A stretch of 64,000 bases of DNA from Enterococcus raffinosus (GTDB lineage: Bacteria; Bacillota; Bacilli; Lactobacillales; Enterococcaceae): NCBI RefSeq assembly GCF_001886185.1, contig NZ_JXLA01000006.1:62001-126000 (forward strand). The letters run 5' to 3'. Positions within the stretch are counted from its first letter, which is position 1, and each line of letters opens with the position of its first letter. Below are positions 57,578 through 64,000 of the stretch, in pieces. The notes under the pieces are model-generated. The model worked only from the letters and a program-made list of their open reading frames with translations. It had not been told where the DNA came from and made no database searches. The position numbers were made by a program, and so were the translations under genes.

Positions 57578-58371
57578 GCCTTTGCCTCCGTTCTCACACG
57601 ATCTCCAAACCAAACATTTCCTTCGCCGTTTTTCAATAAGATACCATTTTTGATTCCTTGATAAACATATTCTTTACTGTGACGAATCGCATCAATCAAC
57701 GGTTCACCTAAGACTAGGTTCGAGGTAATCGCTGATGCAAATGAGCAGCCCGCACCATTTATAGCACCGCTAGTCAACTTCGGTTTTGAAAAGAATTCTA
57801 GCTGTGTCCCATCGAAAAACAAATCCGAAGCTAAATCACCAGAAAGTCGTTCGCCGCCCTTAATCACTACAGTAGGGGCGCCGAGCGCAACTATTTTTTT
57901 AGCCGCCTGTTTCATTTCCTCTAAATTAGTAATTTTTTGTTGACTTAAAATCTCCGCTTCCTTTAAGTTTGGCGTGACAATCGTTGCAAGAGGAAATAAT
58001 TCAATCAGCTTCTCTCTATAAGTCTCGCTGTAAACATGATCCGTTTCTTTAAAGGCCATAACTGGATCTAGTACAATAGGACCATGAAAAAACTGAAGAA
58101 AGTTCTTTACGATTTCTAGAGAGTCCAATTGATGTACTAAACCAATCTTTATACCAGCTAGATTCAAATTTTCATCAATAGTGTTTAATTGATCCTTTAA
58201 AAGCTCTGAAGATAAATCCTTTATTTCAAATTCCCTATTCTTAACCACTGCGATACAAGTAATAGCCGTGACACCGAATAATTGATAATTCTCAAATGTT
58301 TTCAAATCCGATTGCAGACCACCACCTGCTAAAGTGTCTGATCCAGCAATAGTCAGCACTGCTTTTGTCAT
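57574..58371 (-). CDS. pdxK: PdxK/ThiD-family kinase (pyridoxal / hydroxymethylpyrimidine kinase)
   Basis: This is a 265-residue ribokinase-fold enzyme. It starts with V-L-T-I-A-G-S-D-T-L-A-G-G-G-L-Q-S-D-L-K, has D-P-V-M-A and T-P-N-L-K-E-A-E, and the catalytic GAINGAGCSFASAI motif. In Lactobacillales, such a kinase with an ECF S component is usually pyridoxal/pyridoxine kinase, but ThiD activity cannot be excluded. It is the first gene of a minus-strand operon with the S component and TIGR01440 protein. Confidence 0.85.
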   Translation of the reverse strand: MTKAVLTIAGSDTLAGGGLQSDLKTFENYQLFGVTAITCIAVVKNREFEIKDLSSELLKDQLNTIDENLNLAGIKIGLVHQLDSLEIVKNFLQFFHGPIVLDPVMAFKETDHVYSETYREKLIELFPLATIVTPNLKEAEILSQQKITNLEEMKQAAKKIVALGAPTVVIKGGERLSGDLASDLFFDGTQLEFFSKPKLTSGAINGAGCSFASAITSNLVLGEPLIDAIRHSKEYVYQGIKNGILLKNGEGNVWFGDRVRTEAKA

Positions 58372-58566
58372 AGAAAAACTCCTTGTAACATCATAATTGA
58401 GGATGTCTCATATAAAGTATCCTCCGTAATGATTCTTATTATAAAGTTTAATAAAAAAATTTAAACAGCCAATTGGTTGTTTTATAGCTCATCCAATTAT
58501 AAGTGAAAATAGTTGTTTCAGCATCAAAAGTGCGTTAGCATGTGGAGGTGAAAGGGGATCATCTAT

Positions 58567-59190
58567 ATGAAACTATTTATTGCAGGTGCAACCGGACGTG
58601 TAGGAGAAGAATTAATTAAAAATTTAGAGAAGAAGGGGCATTTTATCTATGCAGGCGCTCGCCGAGAGGATGCAATTAAAACGAGCAAGTCAGTTCAGCC
58701 TGTTCATTTAGATTTACATGGGAGTGTTGATGAAATCGCCGATACCTTAGCAGATGCAGAAGCTGTCTATTTTGTCGCTGGCTCAAGAGGAAAGGACTTG
58801 TTACAAACCGATCTATACGGAGCAGTTAAATTGATGCAGGCGGTAGAAAAGAGAGGGATCAAGCGTTACATTCACCTGAGTTCATTATTCGCTTTGCAAC
58901 CAGAAAAATGGAGTGGTTCGTTGACAGATTACAACATCTCAAAATTTTTCTCAGATAATTGGCTAATTGATAAGACCACTTTAGACTATACGATTCTCCA
59001 GCCAGGAAGCTTAAAAGAAATTCCAGGTAGTGGAAAAATTACAACGGAGATCACTGAAAAATCCGAAAACGCGATAGAAAATGTTGCTGCTGTTTTAGCC
59101 GAATTACTCGAACAAGAGAACACTATCAAAAAAGTCATTTTAATGGGAGATGGAAAAACTCCTATTAAAGAAGCTCTGAAAAAAATATAA
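58567..59190 (+). CDS. NAD(P)-binding Rossmann-fold protein (NmrA/SDR-like)
   Basis: This is a 207-residue atypical SDR. The nucleotide motif GATGRVGEELIK is at residues 7-18, and the middle S-S-L-F-A-L plus Y-N-I-S-K-F-F look like the SDR Tyr-x-x-x-Lys region. It resembles YhfK-like proteins that bind NADP. The substrate is unknown. The ATG follows AAAGGGG. Confidence 0.85.
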   Translation: MKLFIAGATGRVGEELIKNLEKKGHFIYAGARREDAIKTSKSVQPVHLDLHGSVDEIADTLADAEAVYFVAGSRGKDLLQTDLYGAVKLMQAVEKRGIKRYIHLSSLFALQPEKWSGSLTDYNISKFFSDNWLIDKTTLDYTILQPGSLKEIPGSGKITTEITEKSENAIENVAAVLAELLEQENTIKKVILMGDGKTPIKEALKKI

Positions 59191-59196
59191 AGATGG

Positions 59197-59237
59197 ATCC
59201 ACTCAGTGCAAAAGCTTATCTGAGTGGATTTCTCTTT
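59197..59237 (+). terminator. Terminator of the NAD(P)-binding protein gene
   Basis: Arms ATCCACTCAG (59197-59206) and CTGAGTGGAT (59220-59229) followed by a T-rich tract. Confidence 0.8.
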
Positions 59238-59348
59238 TGTAAATTCAGTCGAGCGGAAAAATATTAAATAATTTCTTAGTCTTTCAGCTAACTTAATGAT
59301 AAAATAGAGGTTGCTGAAATGAGAATTCCGTACCTAAGGAGAGACCTT

Positions 59349-59966
59349 ATGAATCTTCAAAATATTCATGATCTTAGAATCGAAGAGGGGGTTCAAATGA
59401 TCCGAAAAAGAAAGATAGCAAAATACTATATGAAGGTACAGGGCTTTGCAAAGAAAGAAGCCTATGAAACGGCCCAAAAGACGCAGCCAGAATTTGCTGA
59501 GGCTCGTAACCTTTACCTTGCATTGTATTACGAGGCAAAACCCGTATTTGCTGATCGAAGCAAAAAAGAGAAGGCGCTGAGAGTTTATCAAGTCTTCAGC
59601 ATTATTGCGCTTATTTGCTTTGTCATTTGGTTGTTCAACAACGGGTATGTGAATGGTTCAAGCGTCACGGATAATTTTCTTCTAATTGCTCTGATTATCA
59701 ATTTCGCTGTTACAAGTTATTTTGATGAAAAGGTAACCGAACGAATCCATGAACGAAAAACTAGAGAACTTTTTCGTCACGATCCAGAGGCTTTATATAA
59801 GTTAGCTCAAGTAGAAGAAATTAAGCGAAATATTTTTCGTGCAGAGCATCGAGGCATCAAACTAGTTGAAGAGCACAAAGAAGAAAATGAGAAACAATCT
59901 GAAAACCAATCAAAGATTATCTCAATAGATAAGTTAAAAGCATTGAGGAATAAAATAAAAAAATAG
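59349..59966 (+). CDS. Unknown membrane protein, two helices
   Basis: This is a 205-residue protein. Residues about 75-95 and 102-120 are hydrophobic helices; the N-terminus is basic (IRKRKIAKYYMK) and the C-terminus is charged and coiled-coil-like. The start is the ATG at 59349 with AAGGAGAG; a second ATG at 59397 has AGAGGGGG and is also possible, giving 189 residues. No family is recognised. The stop lies inside the terminator stem. Confidence 0.75.
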   Translation: MNLQNIHDLRIEEGVQMIRKRKIAKYYMKVQGFAKKEAYETAQKTQPEFAEARNLYLALYYEAKPVFADRSKKEKALRVYQVFSIIALICFVIWLFNNGYVNGSSVTDNFLLIALIINFAVTSYFDEKVTERIHERKTRELFRHDPEALYKLAQVEEIKRNIFRAEHRGIKLVEEHKEENEKQSENQSKIISIDKLKALRNKIKK

Positions 59967-60003
59967 CCAACTACGTGGATAAGGGACGTAATTGGCTATT
60001 TTT
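59961..60003 (+). terminator. Terminator containing the stop codon of the unknown membrane protein gene
   Basis: Arms of about 16 bases (AAATAGCCAACTACGT and ACGTAATTGGCTATTT) with one mismatch, followed by T's. Confidence 0.8.
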
Positions 60004-60078
60004 GTGGTTCAATTTGCTTTTTACGAAAGGGTTTGCAATAATTCGAACTATACTAATCAATAGAGGAGGTAGAATGAA

Positions 60079-60747
60079 ATGCTCAAAGCGATTATTTTTG
60101 ATATGGATGGTGTGATTGTCGATACTGAGTTTGAAGATTTTCGAATTCAACAGGCATTCATAATGAAGGAAAATCCAACACTTAACCAAGAAAATACGAA
60201 TTTCGAAGAACTAATTGGTCAATCTTATGACATGCTTTATAAAACATTGAGAACATTTATTGGCAGCAATGATTCCTTAAAAGAAATAAAAGCACGGTTT
60301 GAAGAATACAACGAGGTTGCTTATCGAGCCATTGATTATCAACAGCTTTTTCGAAAAGAAATCCTTTCTATTTTAAACTGGTCAAAAGAAAATGACATTC
60401 GACTAGCTGTTGCATCCTCATCGACCTATGAACACATTATTGAGGTTTTGGCGACTTGTGGGATCCAAGATTCTTTTGATGTAATTTATAGCGGCGAGTT
60501 TGTCAAAGAAAGTAAGCCAAATCCTGAAATCTATTTGAATACTCTGAAGAAATTAAATGTAGCATCCAATCAGGCAGTGGCTATCGAAGATTCATTTTAT
60601 GGGATCAGTGCAGCTAAAGCTGCTGGAATTCCTACCATTGCTTATAAAGAAACTCGAGCTGCTATTGATCAAAGTGCCGCAGATTATATAGCAGAAGATA
60701 TGACTGCAGTTTTTGAAATTGTTCAATCTATAAAAAATCTAAAGTAG
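60079..60747 (+). CDS. HAD-family hydrolase (beta-phosphoglucomutase-like)
   Basis: This is a 222-residue HAD subfamily IA protein. Motif I is D-M-D-G-V-I-V-D-T-E (residues 8-17), motif II V-A-S-S-S-T, motif III K-E-S-K-P-N-P-E and motif IV E-D-S. The cap-domain sequence suits a small phosphatase or phosphoglucomutase; the substrate is unknown. The ATG follows AGGAGG. Confidence 0.92.
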   Translation: MLKAIIFDMDGVIVDTEFEDFRIQQAFIMKENPTLNQENTNFEELIGQSYDMLYKTLRTFIGSNDSLKEIKARFEEYNEVAYRAIDYQQLFRKEILSILNWSKENDIRLAVASSSTYEHIIEVLATCGIQDSFDVIYSGEFVKESKPNPEIYLNTLKKLNVASNQAVAIEDSFYGISAAKAAGIPTIAYKETRAAIDQSAADYIAEDMTAVFEIVQSIKNLK

Positions 60748-60936
60748 GGAGAGGATATTAAAGTTTTCTCTAGTTTGAATATGAAAGTAATAAGAAACCA
60801 CTTACTATTACAAAAGAGAATCTTTTCACAAAGGTTTTATGATAAAAAGCATTCTGTCAAAAAAATCACTTTTATTGCTGTTTTATGATCGTTTAATTCA
60901 GAATATGAATTGTACAATAATTATTGGGTGAAAAAA

Positions 60937-61122
60937 ATGATTCCATTTCCTAATAAAGTTGAATTTATAAAAGCAGGATTCAATTTCTCAGATTTTTTTG
61001 ATGAAATGCTTTTTGATTATTTTGTCGCTAAAGATGGATATATGTTTTTCAATCCATTAGATAATTTTATGTATAATAAAGCAAAGATTCGAATTTTTTC
61101 AGTAATTATAGAAAAACTGTAG
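60937..61122 (+). CDS. Small hypothetical protein
   Basis: This is a 61-residue frame with an ATG at 60937 and only a weak site (GGGTG). It is rich in Phe, Asp and Asn, and A/T-rich in base composition. It has no recognised motif and may be a remnant or a real small gene. The 190-base gap before it holds nothing else I can support. Confidence 0.3.
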   Translation: MIPFPNKVEFIKAGFNFSDFFDEMLFDYFVAKDGYMFFNPLDNFMYNKAKIRIFSVIIEKL

Positions 61123-61257
61123 TGATTAAGCAGATTTAAAGCTAGCGATAAAATACAAATATATAGAGTCCAAAATCACTGAATCCAACAAAATTTAAAA
61201 CTAAATTCAATTACACAACTTTGTTTAATGTATATTATGTAAACTAGAATAAAAATT

Positions 61258-61288
61258 TTAAAAGGAGAACTTTCATTGGTTCTCCTTT
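61258..61288. terminator. Hairpin terminator between convergent genes
   Basis: Arms AAAGGAGAAC (61261-61270) and GTTCTCCTTT (61279-61288) with an eight-base loop. The minus side has the better T-run (TTTTAAAATTTTT), so it fits the ankyrin lipoprotein gene best. Confidence 0.7.
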
Positions 61289-61324
61289 GACATTTTCTTC
61301 TATTCCTATTGATTCTTCTGAAAG

Positions 61325-62110
61325 TCATTCCTTTAACAGTTTAGAAATTGTTCCGTATCCAAGTTCGTTGGCATAATCCTTTGCAGATTTTCCATAGTTA
61401 TCAGTGATATCGGGATTTGCACCATACTTTAACAATTCTGACACAATATCCTGATAAACTTTTGAACCGTCTCTTAATGCAACAGCTTCAATTAATGCTG
61501 TATACCCATAATTGTTTTGATGATTAATAGTCACGTGTCCATCAGTTAATAGCAATTTTACAGTTTCAAGATGACCTTTTTCAGCTGCTGGTATCAGCGC
61601 GTTTCCGCCAAAACGATTCACTATTGATTGATCAGGCTCGCTATGAGACAACATATACGCTAAAATTTCAGTTCTGCCTTCTGCGCCTGCGTATAAATAT
61701 GGACTGTCTGCAATGTTATCCTGTATGTTCACATTTGCTCCAGCATCAATTAGTTTTTTCGCCAACTCAATTTGATTATTATGAACAGCTATCAACAATG
61801 GAGTTTCGCCTTTTTCGTTTAATTCATCAATGGGATATGTTTTTGTTTCCAAAATTTCTGCTACTTTTTCTGAATCATTGCTTGAAACGGCTTTGAGCAA
61901 ACTTCCCGAGTCGTAACTCATCGATTTGTCCTCCTCCGACTGTGAAGTTTCTGACTTAGTAGATTGGCTATTTTTTTCTGAAGTTTCAGATATTTTTGCT
62001 GCTTTTTCTACTGTGTCATTTGATGTCATGACAGTTCCTTTTTCATTTGAAAATATTTGACAGCCACTTAGAATGAAAAGAAAAACCATTGGAACAATAA
62101 TTTTTTTCAT
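61325..62110 (-). CDS. Ankyrin-repeat lipoprotein
   Basis: This is a 261-residue protein. The signal peptide ends in the lipobox L-S-G-C with Cys17, so it should be lipid-anchored on the outer face of the membrane. A Ser/Glu/Lys-rich linker follows (residues about 20-70), then about five ankyrin repeats (for example G-E-T-P-L-L-I-A-V and G-A-N-V-N-I-Q-D, Y-G-Y-T-A-L-I-E-A-V). Ankyrin repeats outside the cell are less usual and suggest binding of a protein partner. The start is ATG at 62108-62110; an in-frame TTG precedes it. Confidence 0.88.
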   Translation of the reverse strand: MKKIIVPMVFLFILSGCQIFSNEKGTVMTSNDTVEKAAKISETSEKNSQSTKSETSQSEEDKSMSYDSGSLLKAVSSNDSEKVAEILETKTYPIDELNEKGETPLLIAVHNNQIELAKKLIDAGANVNIQDNIADSPYLYAGAEGRTEILAYMLSHSEPDQSIVNRFGGNALIPAAEKGHLETVKLLLTDGHVTINHQNNYGYTALIEAVALRDGSKVYQDIVSELLKYGANPDITDNYGKSAKDYANELGYGTISKLLKE

Positions 62111-62145
62111 CAATCTCTTCCCTTCATTACGATTCGCCGCTTTAT

Positions 62146-62535
62146 CTATAATTCTCCCGTTAAAAATTGAGCACGACCGAACCCAAAACTCCAGTCTTCA
62201 TCAGTATTCACAGTTAGATTAATCATTACATCTTCTGATTGAATACCAAGTTTATCTCCTAATTCCTTTACTAGAAGAAAATAGAAGTTTTTCTTTTCTT
62301 CGGTTGTACGCGGTCTTGTTATTAAACTGAAGACGATCACCTGATCCGTTCGATCAAATCCTAGACCGGTATCTAAAAGCTGCATTTCAAATGCTTCGTG
62401 CTGAGTAACAATCTGATAACGATCCCCCTGTGGTGCATGAAAAGCCTTTAACATGACTTGGTAAGAAATATCCAAAATTTCCTTGATCTCACTCTGACTT
62501 CGTCCCTTAATCAAATCGATTTTCATTAATGGCAT
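62146..62535 (-). CDS. Tautomerase family protein
   Basis: This is a 129-residue protein of the 4-oxalocrotonate tautomerase superfamily, with Pro directly after Met (M-P-L-M-K-I-D) as catalytic base. The length indicates the fused double-subunit form. The middle E-A-F-E-M-Q-L-L and ending L-T-V-N-T-D-E-D-W-S-F-G-F-G-R-A are as in the Tautomerase_2 group. The ATG follows GGGGGATGAGG. Confidence 0.85.
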   Translation of the reverse strand: MPLMKIDLIKGRSQSEIKEILDISYQVMLKAFHAPQGDRYQIVTQHEAFEMQLLDTGLGFDRTDQVIVFSLITRPRTTEEKKNFYFLLVKELGDKLGIQSEDVMINLTVNTDEDWSFGFGRAQFLTGEL

Positions 62536-62656
62536 ACCTCATCCCCCTTTTATTTCTGCATAGTATACCATCTTAGAGTCAAATCGGCCGCTTCAAGAAC
62601 TCAAGGTATAAAACAAATCAATTCTCACAATTCTTCAGTTTATTAAGAATTATTTA

Positions 62657-62683
62657 TATTCCGATTAAAATATATTCGGAATA
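62657..62683 (+). promoter_or_regulatory. Inverted repeat upstream of ltaS
   Basis: TATTCCGA (62657-62664) and TCGGAATA (62676-62683), 11 bases apart, could be an operator or a hairpin. It lies about 30 bases upstream of the ltaS -35 box. Confidence 0.35.
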
Positions 62684-62715
62684 TTGATATATCAGTATTT
62701 TGGACATTATTCAGT

Positions 62716-62744
62716 TTGACCTCTACCTTAAAAACCGATAAACT
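62716..62744 (+). promoter_or_regulatory. ltaS promoter
   Basis: TTGACC (62716-62721), 17 bases and TAAACT (62739-62744), 40 bases before the ltaS start codon. Confidence 0.7.
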
Positions 62745-62783
62745 ATTTAGGTATATGGAAAATAAAAACTAAGGAGCATGAAA

Positions 62784-64000
62784 ATGTCTCATTTAAAAAA
62801 ATATAATGATTTTATCAAAACAAGAATTGGTTTCTTCAGTTTGTTACTAGTTTTGCTATGGCTGAAAAACATGTTCGCTTATGTCGTCGATTTTCATTTG
62901 GGCATTCAAAATCCGATGCAATTGTTCATCTTAATCATTAATCCTTTAAGTGTTTCGATGTTGCTACTAAGCATTGGCCTATTTATCAAACGTTCAAAAG
63001 TTGCTTATGGTACATTGTTTATCATCTACGCCTTATTGACGATCTGGCTTTTTTCAAACGCTGTTTATTACCGTGAGTTTACAGATTTTATTACCATCAA
63101 CACAATGCTTGGTGCTGGTCAAGTGTCTACGGGTTTAGGTGAAAGTGCTGTTCGTTTATTTCGCTGGTATGATATTTTTTATGTGCTAGATCTATTCGTG
63201 CTGCCGACGCTATTATTTAAGAAAAAGATTCCAATTGCTGAAACGTTTCCTCGTTTTCGACAAGCGGCTGCCCTTTCTGCTCTTTCACTTCTGATTGGTA
63301 GCGGAAATATTTTCTTGGCTGAAATTGACCGTTCCGGCTTATTGAGTCGTCAGTTTTCTCGCGAGTATTTGGTGAAATATTTAGGTGTGAATGCTTTTAC
63401 GTTATATGACAGCTATCAAACCTATCAAAACAACCAAATCCGAGCAGAAGCAAGTCCGAATGATTTAAAAGAGGTCGAGAGCTACGTCAAAGATCATTAT
63501 GCCGCACCCAATGATTCGATGTTTGGGATCGCTAAAGGAAAAAATGTTGTCTATATTCATTTAGAAAGCTTTCAACAGTTTTTGATCGATTATCAATTGA
63601 CTGATGAGAACGGTGTAAACCATACAGTGACACCTTTTTTAAATAGCTTATATCATGGGGAAAGCACCTACAGCTTCGATAACTTTTTCCATCAAGTGAA
63701 GGCAGGAAAAACGTCTGATGCTGAGACACTGATGGAGAACTCACTGTTTGGTTTGAATCAAGGAGCACTGTTTACACAAATGGGTGACAAAAATACCTTT
63801 GAAGCAGCACCGAATATTTTGAAGCAAAAAGCAGATTATACTTCAGCCGTTTTTCATGGTCACTCAGCTTCATTCTGGAATCGTGATAAAACCTATAAGC
63901 ATTTAGGCTTCGAATATTTCTTTGATTCTTCCTACTATGACATTAACGACGATAACTCGTTCCAATATGGGATGCATGATAAGCCTTTCTTGAGTCAATC
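62784..64000 (+). CDS. ltaS: Lipoteichoic acid synthase, partial (N-terminal)
   Basis: About 405 residues are present; the gene runs off the right edge. Five membrane helices (residues about 15-175) are followed by the extracellular sulfatase-like domain with the metal ligand Glu in I-H-L-E-S-F-Q (residue 261) and the catalytic Thr in A-G-K-T-S-D-A-E (residue 310), as in LtaS. It builds the glycerol-phosphate chain of LTA from phosphatidylglycerol. The ATG follows AAGGAG. Cardiolipin synthase (7434-8894) uses the same lipid. Confidence 0.93.
   Translation, partial: MSHLKKYNDFIKTRIGFFSLLLVLLWLKNMFAYVVDFHLGIQNPMQLFILIINPLSVSMLLLSIGLFIKRSKVAYGTLFIIYALLTIWLFSNAVYYREFTDFITINTMLGAGQVSTGLGESAVRLFRWYDIFYVLDLFVLPTLLFKKKIPIAETFPRFRQAAALSALSLLIGSGNIFLAEIDRSGLLSRQFSREYLVKYLGVNAFTLYDSYQTYQNNQIRAEASPNDLKEVESYVKDHYAAPNDSMFGIAKGKNVVYIHLESFQQFLIDYQLTDENGVNHTVTPFLNSLYHGESTYSFDNFFHQVKAGKTSDAETLMENSLFGLNQGALFTQMGDKNTFEAAPNILKQKADYTSAVFHGHSASFWNRDKTYKHLGFEYFFDSSYYDINDDNSFQYGMHDKPFLSQ

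Overview
The window is a low-GC Firmicute chromosome segment and almost certainly comes from the genus Enterococcus. The adjacent ebsA/ebsB pair, the pyrR-uraA-pyrBC-carAB-pyrKDFE operon, the LCP (Psr-like) gene directly after pheA, the alaS T-box and the low-GC, AGGAGG-rich gene starts all point there. The argCJBD set argues against the common clinical species, which as far as I know are arginine auxotrophs, but the species cannot be fixed from the sequence. No rRNA, tRNA, IS element, prophage or CRISPR array was seen.

Layout. 1-9.8 kb: housekeeping and envelope genes (VanZ-RDD membrane protein, CshB-type helicase, GNAT, an FGE-like protein, T-box-controlled alaS, cardiolipin synthase, ebsB/ebsA, cold shock protein). 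10-14 kb: fhs, then a divergent LysR regulator and Gfo/Idh/MocA oxidoreductase. 14.1-18.4 kb: argCJBD, which makes ornithine from acetylglutamate; argF is not here. 18.7-22 kb: two unknown small genes (one DUF2922-like), a CBS protein, lspA and an RluD-type synthase. 22-34 kb: the complete UMP pathway behind a PyrR attenuator. 34-39.5 kb: AI-2E family exporter, RqcH, a PEP carboxykinase-like protein and a membrane-anchored unknown. 39.5-51 kb: a tryptophan-type ABC transporter (trpXYZ-like) followed by a shikimate/Tyr/Phe operon (aroE-aroF-aroB-aroC-tyrA-aroA-aroK-pheA). 51-64 kb: LCP protein, DegV, a tandem structured repeat, a DUF6530-like plus AAA+/VWA pair, a vitamin B6-type cluster (kinase, ECF S component, TIGR01440 protein), several small hypothetical or enzyme genes, an ankyrin lipoprotein, a tautomerase and the start of an LTA synthase gene.

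The most interesting signal is a pair of related leader regions in front of trpXYZ and in front of the aro operon. Each has a consensus promoter and a 18-20 codon leader peptide with a good ribosome binding site. The first peptide ends in a Trp-containing tail (W-Q-N-W-R-R), the second in a Tyr/Phe tail (Y-Y-F-S-Y-F-R). Each peptide is followed by the same set of mutually exclusive RNA segments (1:2, 2:3, 3:4, 4:5) leading to an intrinsic terminator, and then by a second tandem terminator. This looks like classical ribosome-stalling attenuation for aromatic amino acids, which is unusual in Firmicutes, where T-box or TRAP control is the norm. The two copies share sequence and look duplicated.

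A second unexplained element is a pair of 113-nt direct repeats with conserved hairpins (53334-53605). Several other structured intergenic sites, including hairpins inside the pyr operon, terminators that contain stop codons and a possible leader ORF, are listed separately.
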